Counted from the stretch's first letter, positions 1 to 5,630 are shown. The stretch: DNA of 5,770 nucleotides from CACKLF01 sp002725175 (GCA_002725175.2 PBQX02000091.1:1-5770); one strand, 5' to 3'. A program made the numbers and translations. Notes: generated by a model from the letters alone, not told the origin.

Positions 1-1
1 A

Positions 2-1222
2 AAATTATTTCACGATCAAAAATTTTTTGAAGAAGCTATAAAGTTTTATGAAAAGTCTTTTGAAATAAATCCAAAAAATAATTTTTCTATGTATAATATA
101 GGGAATATATATTCCCTACAGGACAAATTTGAAAAAGCAATTTCTGCTTTTAAAAAATCAGTTGAAATCAATCCTGAAAACTTTTTAGCTCATAACAATT
201 TAGCTCTTGCCTATAAAAACAATGGAAATTTTAATGATGCCTTAAAGTCTTATAAAAGTGCTATAGAGAAAAATAAAGACTATGTAGATGGACATGTAAA
301 TTATAGTACGCAGCTCCTAATGTTAGAAAAATTCGAAGAAGGCTTTGAAGAATATGAGTGGAGAAAAAAAAGCAAGTCATTTTCAGATTATATTAGCTAT
401 TCTAAGCTAAATTTAAGAAGCAAAGTATGGGACGGAGAAAGTCTTGATAATAAGAAGTTATTCGTGATCGCAGAACAAGGAATTGGAGACTTAATTCAAT
501 TTACTAGATATTTATACTTATTACAAAAAAAATATAAAGTTGAGATTATTTTATATGTTAAAAGCAAAAAGTTTTCACATTTTTTTGATAAAAAAATTTT
601 TAAAATTATCTCTGAAGGAGACACAATCCCTCCTCACGACTATCACAATCATTTACTTAGTTTATTAAAAGTTTTTTTGAGAGATGATGATCTTTTCTGC
701 AAACCAGTAAATTTCTTTCAAAAAAATAAAGAAGCAGAAGAGAAATGGAGTTTAAAACTCAAAAAATACAAAGGACCCAAGATTGGTATAAATTCTTTAA
801 CATCTCTATCAGCCAAAGATATTCCTATGAAGCATTTTATCCAACTAGCCTCTAATTTTGATTTTAATTTTATAGTTTTGCAAAAATCAATTAATGAAAG
901 CGAATTAAAAGAAATTTCAAATAAGAAAAATTTAATATATTTTCCCGATATAGATAGTTCAGACAAGGCCTTTATAGACAGTATAGAAATTATAAAAAAT
1001 CTTGATTTGGTTATTACCGCAGACACTTCCGTTGCCCATGTGTCTGCAACACTGGAAAAAAATACATGGATCCCTCTTCCTTGCATCAGTGATTGGAGAT
1101 GGTTTTTAGACGAGAATAGTTCAAGGTGGTATGACAACGTTACTCTATACAGATCGAAAAAAATCGATAACTGGGATGCTCCATTTCAAACAATAGAAAA
1201 AGATTTAAAAAAATTTTTCTAG
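2..1222 (+). CDS. TPR-repeat protein with glycosyltransferase-like C-terminal domain (5' partial)
   Basis: The frame is open to the left edge: the 29 codons before the ATG at 89 contain no stop and encode the end of another TPR unit (FFEEAIKFYEKSFEINP). The gene therefore starts outside the window, and 406 residues are visible. Numbering from the codon at 2, TPR units cover about 8-27 (partial), 28-61 and 62-95, with a degenerate one at about 96-120. The C-terminal half has hallmarks of TPR-fused, GT-B/GT9-like transferases: EQGIGD (158-163) followed by QFTRY, then TADTSVAH (339-346) and DWRWFLD (364-370) with SRWYDNVTLYR after it. By family knowledge such proteins are cytoplasmic and are thought to transfer sugars, perhaps to surface glycans or proteins; donor and acceptor cannot be read here. 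The usual DTSVAH core is intact, so the domain looks functional. No membrane segment is visible. The gene ends 118 bases before the next and is probably a separate transcription unit. Confidence 0.85.
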   Translation, partial: KLFHDQKFFEEAIKFYEKSFEINPKNNFSMYNIGNIYSLQDKFEKAISAFKKSVEINPENFLAHNNLALAYKNNGNFNDALKSYKSAIEKNKDYVDGHVNYSTQLLMLEKFEEGFEEYEWRKKSKSFSDYISYSKLNLRSKVWDGESLDNKKLFVIAEQGIGDLIQFTRYLYLLQKKYKVEIILYVKSKKFSHFFDKKIFKIISEGDTIPPHDYHNHLLSLLKVFLRDDDLFCKPVNFFQKNKEAEEKWSLKLKKYKGPKIGINSLTSLSAKDIPMKHFIQLASNFDFNFIVLQKSINESELKEISNKKNLIYFPDIDSSDKAFIDSIEIIKNLDLVITADTSVAHVSATLEKNTWIPLPCISDWRWFLDENSSRWYDNVTLYRSKKIDNWDAPFQTIEKDLKKFF

Positions 1223-1267
1223 TTTAAATAGAATATTGCATTTTACATTTTTATTAGAGGTTATTTA

Positions 1268-1290
1268 CAAGCTTTTGCAGTAGAGGCTTG
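1268..1290 (+). other. Small hairpin in the gap before the dcd-murA gene train
   Basis: CAAGC (1268-1272) is complementary to GCTTG (1286-1290). The pairing extends inward through T-G, T-A, T-G and T-A pairs to a 5-base loop (GCAGT, 1277-1281), giving a 9-bp stem with two G-U pairs. No run of T follows, so it does not look like a standard intrinsic terminator of the upstream TPR gene. It may be a 3' end structure of that transcript or part of a leader for the small genes downstream. The rest of the gap 1223-1340 shows only a weak promoter-like pair, TTGCAT (1288-1293) and TAAAAC (1311-1316), 17 bases apart and overlapping the hairpin. I regard both as suggestive only. Confidence 0.3.
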
Positions 1291-1340
1291 CATAATTGGA
1301 TTCTTCAAAGTAAAACATTACTAAAAAATATGGTGCAAAA

Positions 1341-1532
1341 ATGGGTATTCATTACGATTATAAATCAACTAGAGGCGAAAAAGCTATGAAGAAAGAAGCA
1401 AAGAGAAAAGCGCGTCTAGAGCAAAAAAGAGCCAGAAAGGGATCTAAGTCAACAATTGAAGAGTCTGAAAAAATGCACGATATTCAGAAAACCATTACCT
1501 TAGAAGACTTAACGGATCCAAATAAGAATTAG
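1341..1532 (+). CDS. Small lysine/arginine-rich hypothetical protein (63 aa)
   Basis: I do not recognise a named family. The N-terminus (MGIHYDYKSTRGEKA) is followed by a dense basic stretch at about residues 13-36 that alternates Lys/Arg with Ala/Glu and should form one long charged helix. An acidic C-terminal tail contains ITLEDLTDP (about 52-60). There is no signal peptide or membrane segment, so it is presumably cytoplasmic. The basic helix would suit binding to RNA or the ribosome, but that is only inference. The start at 1341 lacks a clear ribosome binding site. An internal ATG at 1386 has AGAGG ten bases upstream and would give a 48-aa product; I prefer the longer form because HYDYKSTRGEKA reads like a structured, conserved N-terminus. 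Five bases separate its stop from the next small ORF, so the two are probably cotranscribed with dcd. Confidence 0.7.
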   Translation: MGIHYDYKSTRGEKAMKKEAKRKARLEQKRARKGSKSTIEESEKMHDIQKTITLEDLTDPNKN

Positions 1533-1537
1533 TTTAA

Positions 1538-1651
1538 ATGAAAGTTTTTTCAAAAAAAGAGAAATCTCTTTCCAGGAAAGGTTTGGCTTTAAAAGTTAAT
1601 TTAAAAAAAAGAAAAGAATTTAAAAATAAATATAAAAGAAAAAAGAATTAA
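1538..1651 (+). CDS. Very small basic protein (37 aa) upstream of dcd
   Basis: ATG at 1538 opens a frame closed by TAA at 1649-1651. It begins 5 bases after the preceding stop and ends 4 bases before the dcd start, so it exactly fills the gap, as expected for a real operon member. Of 37 residues, 17 are Lys or Arg and only 2 are acidic. The stretch GLALKVNLKKRKEF (15-28) resembles the C-terminal pattern 'LRxNLxRRKxQxR' that I recall from short uncharacterised alphaproteobacterial proteins, some encoded near murA; this link is from memory and untested. No membrane segment is visible. A nucleic-acid or ribosome-associated role fits the charge but is not shown. The caution is that AT-rich DNA full of AAA codons makes short Lys-rich frames easy to get by chance; the tight spacing is the main support. 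Confidence 0.55.
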   Translation: MKVFSKKEKSLSRKGLALKVNLKKRKEFKNKYKRKKN

Positions 1652-1655
1652 AAAA

Positions 1656-2210
1656 ATGAGCGTTTTATCAGATAGATGGATAAAAAAAATGGTGAAAAAT
1701 CATAAAATGATTTCTCCGTTTGTTTCAAAACAAACAAGAAAAGGAAAAATATCCTATGGTCTTTCGTCGTACGGTTATGATGCGAGAGTTTCTGATGATT
1801 TTAAAATTTTTACAAACGTAAACTCTACAACAGTGGACCCAAAAAATTTTAAAAAAGATGGTTTTGTATCCAAGAAATCAAAAGTTTGTGTAATACCCCC
1901 AAACTCCTTTGCTTTGGCTAGAACGGTGGAATATTTCAAAATTCCCGAGAATGTAATTGTGATCTGTTTAGGAAAGTCTACATACGCAAGATGTGGCATC
2001 ATAGTTAACGTAACACCATTGGAACCAGGGTGGGAAGGTCATGTTACATTAGAATTTTCGAATAGCACACCACTTCCTGCCAAGATTTATGCTAACGAAG
2101 GTGCTGCTCAGTTTGTTTTTATTAAAGGAAATGAAAAACCTGAAGTGACATACTCCAAAAGAAAAGGTAAATACATGAAACAAAAAGGTGTTACGCTTCC
2201 CAAAGTTTAA
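1656..2210 (+). CDS. dcd: dCTP deaminase
   Basis: This enzyme deaminates dCTP to dUTP, feeding dTTP synthesis through dUTPase and thymidylate synthase in the cytoplasm. At 184 aa it is close to the usual length (E. coli 193) and complete. The family signature SYGYDARV is at residues 38-45. The catalytic region GKSTYARCGIIVNVTP (106-121) carries Ser108 and Arg112, matching E. coli Ser111 and Arg115. GWEGHVTLEFSNSTPLP (125-141) carries Glu133, the counterpart of the proton-relay Glu138. The C-terminal lid segment SKRKGKYMKQKGVTLP (167-182) is present. No Gly-rich dUTPase motif makes it bifunctional as far as I can see. The ATG at 1656 follows the 37-aa ORF by 4 bases and has no Shine-Dalgarno, so translation probably depends on coupling or a leader-independent mode. 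The stop lies 3 bases before the murA ATG. Confidence 0.95.
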   Translation: MSVLSDRWIKKMVKNHKMISPFVSKQTRKGKISYGLSSYGYDARVSDDFKIFTNVNSTTVDPKNFKKDGFVSKKSKVCVIPPNSFALARTVEYFKIPENVIVICLGKSTYARCGIIVNVTPLEPGWEGHVTLEFSNSTPLPAKIYANEGAAQFVFIKGNEKPEVTYSKRKGKYMKQKGVTLPKV

Positions 2211-2213
2211 TTG

Positions 2214-3476
2214 ATGCAGAAACTAATTGTTAAAGGAAAAAAAACTTTATCAGGCATTGTTAAAATATCTGGTTCAAAAAATGCCACCCTGCCAATTCTG
2301 GCAGCCTCGATACTTAGTGATAAAAAAATAGAAATAAACAATGTGCCTGTAGTTAAAGACGTTATTACAATGTCAGAACTTCTAAGGCATATGGGGTCTG
2401 ATATAAAAATTAATTTAAAAAAAAAAAAATTTCTAATAAATAATAATAAAAGAAAATTTAAAACAATAGCTCCCTACAATTTACTTAAAACAATGAGAGC
2501 GGGTGTAATCGTTTTAGGACCTCTTCTAGCCAAGTTTGGGAAAGCCAAAGTGTCTTTGCCAGGAGGTTGCGCAATTGGAACTAGGCCAGTTGACATTCAT
2601 CTTTTTGGATTAAAAAAATTAGGAGCACGCATTAAAATTAAAAATGGATATATCTTGGCAGAAGCAAAAAAAGGACTTGTTGGAACAAAAATAACGTTAC
2701 CTTCAATATCGGTTGGCGCAACAGAAAATGTAATTATAGCCGCAAGCTACGCAAAGGGAATCACATACATAAAAAATTGTGCATGTGAACCAGAGATAAA
2801 AAATTTAACAGATTTTTTAAAAAAAATGGGAGTAAAAATATTTTGGATCAACAAAAGGAAAATTAAAATTATAGGAAATCAAAAATTAAAATCTGCAAAC
2901 CATACAGTTATGTTCGATAGAATAGAAGCGGGAACTTTTATTATTGCAGGAGCATTGGTTAGCAAGAGACTTAAAATTACCGGAATAGAATCAAAAATTT
3001 TAAAAAAAGAATTAATAGTTTTAAAAAAAATGGGAATTAATTTAAAAGTTAAGAAGAATGAAATAACAGTTTTTCATTCGAAAAAAATAAGACCTATCTC
3101 AATTAATACAGAACCATATCCGGGTTTTCCTACCGATCTTCAAGCACAAATAATGGTTTTGATGATAAAAGCAAAAGGAGTTTCAAAAATTAGAGAAAAT
3201 ATTTTTGAAAACAGGTTTATGCATGTTCCAGAGCTAAATAGAATGGGGGCAAAAATAAAAGTGACAGGCAATCTGTCCATAATAGACGGTCCTCAAGAAT
3301 TAAATGGAGCCGAAGTCATGGCAACTGATTTGAGAGCTTCAGTGAGTTTGGTTTTAGCAGGATTAATTGCAAAAAATAGAACCGTTATTAATAGAGTTTA
3401 TCATTTAGACAGAGGTTATGAATGGTTGGAAAAAAAACTAAAAAAATGTGGAGCAAACATTTCCAGAATCCATTAG
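2214..3476 (+). CDS. murA: UDP-N-acetylglucosamine 1-carboxyvinyltransferase
   Basis: MurA transfers enolpyruvate from PEP to UDP-GlcNAc, the first committed step of peptidoglycan synthesis, in the cytoplasm. The product is 420 aa, normal for the family (E. coli 419). Visible landmarks are SGSKNA (19-24, Lys22 and Asn23 in the substrate site), TMRAG (93-97), LPGGCAIGTRPVD (115-127) with the catalytic Cys119 equivalent to E. coli Cys115, DRIEAGTFI (235-243), FPTDLQAQ (305-312, Asp308 equivalent to Asp305) and HLDRGYE (397-403, Arg400 equivalent to Arg397). A catalytic Cys rather than Asp is the ordinary fosfomycin-sensitive form. The frame also opens with a TTG at 2211 directly before the ATG; the ATG gives the standard MQKLIVKG N-terminus, so I chose it. 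A run of 13 A at 2417-2429 encodes the Lys run near residue 70. The DUF2948 gene starts 3 bases after the stop. Confidence 0.96.
   Translation: MQKLIVKGKKTLSGIVKISGSKNATLPILAASILSDKKIEINNVPVVKDVITMSELLRHMGSDIKINLKKKKFLINNNKRKFKTIAPYNLLKTMRAGVIVLGPLLAKFGKAKVSLPGGCAIGTRPVDIHLFGLKKLGARIKIKNGYILAEAKKGLVGTKITLPSISVGATENVIIAASYAKGITYIKNCACEPEIKNLTDFLKKMGVKIFWINKRKIKIIGNQKLKSANHTVMFDRIEAGTFIIAGALVSKRLKITGIESKILKKELIVLKKMGINLKVKKNEITVFHSKKIRPISINTEPYPGFPTDLQAQIMVLMIKAKGVSKIRENIFENRFMHVPELNRMGAKIKVTGNLSIIDGPQELNGAEVMATDLRASVSLVLAGLIAKNRTVINRVYHLDRGYEWLEKKLKKCGANISRIH
2417..2429 (+). repeat. Run of 13 A inside murA
   Basis: Thirteen consecutive A residues spanning the last base of a Leu codon and four Lys AAA codons (murA residues 69-72). 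It is the longest homopolymer I found in the window. It is in frame, and the gene downstream reads through correctly. Such tracts are prone to RNA polymerase slippage and to sequencing indels. Confidence 0.9.
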
Positions 3477-3479
3477 CTG

Positions 3480-3929
3480 ATGAGTAAAAAGAGTTTAAAA
3501 CTAAATGCGACTTCCGAGGAAGATCTAAAGGTTATATCTGCGCATTTACAAGATTCGATTACACAAGTAAAAAATATTGCACATTTAAAAAAAAATAGAA
3601 TATTCTTGATTCAATTTAATAGATTTATGTGGGAGGACATAGAAAAGGGAGTTTTTAGAAGAAACAAAAGGGTATTATCTGTTCTTAAGTTTGAAAATGT
3701 GACCAATGTTTATTCAAAGAATTTAAATCAAAAGAATATAGATCGTTTTCTAGATTTTTTAGCAATTGAAACTAAAATTTTGTCTGATAAAAATTACGAA
3801 ATAAAATTAAATTTTGCAGGCAATATATTGATTAAATTAAATTCAGAAGTGATAGAATGTTTTCTCGAGGATATCAGTGATCCTTGGGAGACAAAAAACA
3901 AACCAAAACACGATCCTTTTAATGATTAG
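3480..3929 (+). CDS. DUF2948 family protein
   Basis: The 149-aa product matches the pattern of the DUF2948 family, an uncharacterised alphaproteobacterial family usually encoded between murA and hisD. Features that support this are LKLNATSEEDLKVISAHLQD (residues 6-25), NRFMWE (47-52), RRNKRVLSVLKFENV (60-74), LDFLAIE (91-97), NFAGNILIKL (111-120) followed by EVIECFLEDI, and the C-terminal DISDPWETKNKPKHDP (131-146), which corresponds to the conserved family ending around W-x-T-x-x-x-P-x-H-D-P. No signal peptide or membrane segment is present. No catalytic motif is known to me, and I assign no function. The ATG lies 3 bases after the murA stop, and the last 8 bases overlap the likely hisD start, which implies translational coupling. 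The fixed position between murA and hisD suggests cotranscription but not a role in either pathway. Confidence 0.88.
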   Translation: MSKKSLKLNATSEEDLKVISAHLQDSITQVKNIAHLKKNRIFLIQFNRFMWEDIEKGVFRRNKRVLSVLKFENVTNVYSKNLNQKNIDRFLDFLAIETKILSDKNYEIKLNFAGNILIKLNSEVIECFLEDISDPWETKNKPKHDPFND

Positions 3930-5220
3930 AACATTAGATACAAAATCCAGAAATTTTCAAAACAAGTTTGAATATTATTTGAACTTAAGAAGAAAATATT
4001 CTGATTCCAAAACTAAAACTGTTAAAAGAATTGTGAAAGATATAAGAAAAGGGAAAGACAATTCTCTGATTAAATATGAGAAAAAGTTTAATAGTTTAAA
4101 AAAATTGAATAGAAATAAATTATTTTTTTCAAACTCTGAAATAAAGAAAAATATTAAAAATCTAGATCCAAGGGTCAAAAGTTCTATTGATCTTGCTTTT
4201 AGTAGAATTGTAAATTTTCACAAAAAACAAAAATTTAAAGGTTTTAAAATTAAAGACAAGTACGACAATGTATTTTCCTACAGATCTAAACCAATAGATA
4301 AAGTTGGTGTTTATGTTCCTGGTGGAAAAGCTAGTTATCCAAGCTCTGTTTTAATGAATTGCATACCAGCGATGATTGCAGGGGTAAGAGAAATTTTTAT
4401 GACCGTTCCATCCCTAAATAATAAAGCTAATCCTGGAATATTATATGCCGCTAAAAAATGTAAAGTAAAAAAGATTTTTAAATTGGGCGGTGCACAGGCA
4501 ATAGCAGCTTTTGCTTTTGGGACTAAAACTGTTACCAAAGTAGATAAAATTGTAGGCCCAGGAAATGAATATGTTTCATTAGCAAAAAAAGAAATTTCTG
4601 GAGAAACGGGCATTGATATGTTTGCTGGACCTTCGGAAGTAACAATAATTGCAGATAAATATTCTAATCCGGAATGGATTTCAGCAGATCTAATTGCTCA
4701 ATCGGAGCACGATGAAATGTCTCAATCCATACTAGTTACTAACAGTAAAGATATAATTTTTAAGGTAAAAAAATTTTTAGAAATACAATTAAAATTTTTA
4801 CCTAAAAGAAAAATAGCATCAAGTAGTCTTGGAAAATTTGGCCTTGTAATTTTGGCAAGAAACCCAAGAGAAGTATCTGAAATTGTAAATAAAATTTCCC
4901 CTGAACATTTAGAAATATATACAAAAAAACCAGATATTTATTTAAAATCAGTTAATAATGTAGGTTCCGTTTTTTTAGGAGCCTATTCACCAGAGGCCGT
5001 TGGAGACTATCTTGCGGGACCTAACCACGTTCTTCCAACTTCTGGAACAGCAAAATTTTCTTCTGGTTTGTCAGTTTATGATTTTTTAAAAAGACAGTCT
5101 GTAATTAGAATGACCAAAAGAGGTATTGAAAGATTAGGGCCATCCGTTATAACTTTGTCAAAATATGAGAATTTACATGGTCATGCTAATTCTATTAAAG
5201 TCAGGATTAAGAGAAGGTAA
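3922..5220 (+). CDS. hisD: Histidinol dehydrogenase
   Basis: HisD oxidises L-histidinol to L-histidine in two NAD-dependent steps, the end of histidine synthesis, as a zinc-dependent cytoplasmic dimer. I start it at ATG 3922, which gives MIRTLDTKSRNF and 432 aa (E. coli 434). The in-frame ATG at 3877 would add 15 residues that merely read the DUF2948 end in another frame. Key motifs are VGVYVPGGKASYPSSVLMN (128-146), LGGAQAIAAFAFGT (188-201), VDKIVGPGNEYV (207-218), IDMFAGPSEV (231-240), LIAQSEHDE (257-265) with zinc ligands Gln260 and His263, SPEHLE (326-331) with catalytic Glu328 and His329, VGDYLAGPNHVLPT (360-373) with zinc ligand Asp362, and LHGHANS (418-424) with His421 as the last zinc ligand. 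All active-site residues are present. The rest of the his pathway is not in the window; in alphaproteobacteria hisD is commonly apart from the main his cluster. Confidence 0.96.
   Translation: MIRTLDTKSRNFQNKFEYYLNLRRKYSDSKTKTVKRIVKDIRKGKDNSLIKYEKKFNSLKKLNRNKLFFSNSEIKKNIKNLDPRVKSSIDLAFSRIVNFHKKQKFKGFKIKDKYDNVFSYRSKPIDKVGVYVPGGKASYPSSVLMNCIPAMIAGVREIFMTVPSLNNKANPGILYAAKKCKVKKIFKLGGAQAIAAFAFGTKTVTKVDKIVGPGNEYVSLAKKEISGETGIDMFAGPSEVTIIADKYSNPEWISADLIAQSEHDEMSQSILVTNSKDIIFKVKKFLEIQLKFLPKRKIASSSLGKFGLVILARNPREVSEIVNKISPEHLEIYTKKPDIYLKSVNNVGSVFLGAYSPEAVGDYLAGPNHVLPTSGTAKFSSGLSVYDFLKRQSVIRMTKRGIERLGPSVITLSKYENLHGHANSIKVRIKRR
5214..5217 (+). promoter_or_regulatory. Shine-Dalgarno for infA
   Basis: AAGG (within GAGAAGG) at the end of hisD lies 8 bases before the TTG at 5226. 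It is one of the few recognisable ribosome binding sites in the window and supports the non-ATG start of infA. Confidence 0.6.
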
Positions 5221-5225
5221 AAAAT

Positions 5226-5441
5226 TTGACTAAACAAGAGAAACTAGAATTTAAAGGCAAGGTTACAGAACTGCTACCTAACGCTATGTTTAGGGTTAAG
5301 CTTGAAAATAATCACGAAGTTTTAGCCCATACAGCTGGAAAATTAAGAAAGAATAGAATAAGAGTCTTAGCCGGTGATCAAGTCTTGGTTGAAATGACCC
5401 CTTACGATTTGACTAAAGGCAGGATTACTTTTAGATTTTAA
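5226..5441 (+). CDS. infA: Translation initiation factor IF-1 (TTG start)
   Basis: IF-1 binds the ribosomal A site of the 30S subunit during initiation. The 71-aa product is a single S1/OB-fold domain matching E. coli IF-1 (72 aa) along its whole length: LPNAMFRVKLENNHEVLAH (17-35), GKLRKNRIRVLAGDQV (38-53) and MTPYDLTKGRITFRF (57-71). The start is TTG. The only in-frame upstream codons back to the TAA at 5208-5210 contain no ATG or GTG, and the TTG aligns residue for residue with the E. coli start. AAGG eight bases upstream is a reasonable ribosome binding site. The gene begins 5 bases after hisD and ends 8 bases before the tRNA-Phe, so it is probably cotranscribed with hisD and possibly with the tRNA. 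The genes often found between hisD and infA in other alphaproteobacteria are absent. Confidence 0.96.
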   Translation: MTKQEKLEFKGKVTELLPNAMFRVKLENNHEVLAHTAGKLRKNRIRVLAGDQVLVEMTPYDLTKGRITFRF

Positions 5442-5449
5442 TATATTAT

Positions 5450-5524
5450 GGCTTTGTAGCTCAGTAGTAGAGCAGTACCCTGAAAAGGTATGTGTCGTTT
5501 GTGCGATTCAAACCAAGGCCACCA
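5450..5524 (+). tRNA. tRNA-Phe (anticodon GAA), CCA encoded
   Basis: A full cloverleaf can be drawn. The acceptor stem 5450-5456 pairs with 5514-5520 (7 bp, one U-G), and the D stem is GCTC/GAGC (5459-5462 with 5470-5473). The anticodon stem is 5475-5479 with 5487-5491 (outer pair G-U), and its loop CTGAAAA has anticodon GAA at 5482-5484. The T stem is GTTTG/CAAAC (5497-5501 with 5509-5513). A73 and an encoded CCA close the gene. G44, U45, U59 and U60 agree with known tRNA-Phe identity positions. Odd points: the D loop AGTAGTA has A where G18 is expected, and the T loop TGCGATT has G where U55 is expected, while G19, C56, U54 and A58 are kept. It is probably processed from a transcript running through infA, unless a promoter lies inside infA. 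Confidence 0.93.
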
Positions 5525-5552
5525 CACCAATAATGGTAAAAACACACATTTC

Positions 5553-5611
5553 ATTTAGCTTGCAATAGATATTAAAATCTAATAACTAATGTCCAAGCTA
5601 AATAATAGCTT
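5553..5611 (+). promoter_or_regulatory. Candidate structured leader of the cold-shock gene with competing hairpins
   Basis: ATTTAGCTTG (5553-5562) is perfectly complementary to CAAGCTAAAT (5594-5603), a 10-bp stem closing a 31-base loop. Inside that loop TAGAT (5566-5570) can pair with ATCTA (5577-5581) around a 6-base loop. The right arm can instead pair downstream: AAGCTA (5595-5600) with TAGCTT (5606-5611) around AATAA. The two pairings use the same bases and exclude each other. The element sits 30 bases before the csp start. Structured leaders that sense temperature are known for E. coli cspA, so a thermosensor or switch is an inference from position and shape only. A -10-like TAAAAT (5573-5578) lies within the loop; if it is the promoter, the left arm would not be transcribed. 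The rest of the 5525-5640 gap shows nothing else I can name. Confidence 0.45.
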
Positions 5612-5630
5612 AAGTTAATAACAATAAAAG

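Noticed and set aside
718..1137. 139-codon open frame on the minus strand inside the TPR-glycosyltransferase gene
   Set aside because: It is an antisense shadow of a well-supported gene, its product resembles nothing I know, and no other gene in the window is on the minus strand.
1288..1316. Promoter-like pair TTGCAT and TAAAAC with 17-base spacing upstream of the 63-aa gene
   Set aside because: Each box matches the consensus poorly, and such matches are common by chance in AT-rich DNA; mentioned only in the hairpin entry.
1220..1539. Ten-base direct repeat TAGTTTAAAT at the stop codons of two genes (1220-1229 and 1530-1539)
   Set aside because: It is short, low in complexity and AT-only apart from one G; a chance match is likely in this composition.
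2211..2213. TTG as the murA start
   Set aside because: The adjacent ATG at 2214 gives the typical MurA N-terminus, and an ATG is the better start of the two.
3877..3921. Longer hisD start at ATG 3877
   Set aside because: It adds 15 residues read from the out-of-frame end of the DUF2948 gene and makes HisD longer than its family at a point where the ATG at 3922 already gives the standard N-terminus.
4335..4613. 92-codon minus-strand open frame inside hisD (also 1775-2002 in dcd and 3975-4178 at the start of hisD)
   Set aside because: These lie opposite conserved coding sequence with intact family motifs on the + strand; AT-rich coding DNA readily gives such antisense frames.
5527..5537. Possible small hairpin just after the tRNA (ACC/GGT around AATAA-like loop)
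   Set aside because: Only 3-4 bp and no T run follows, so it does not support a terminator call.
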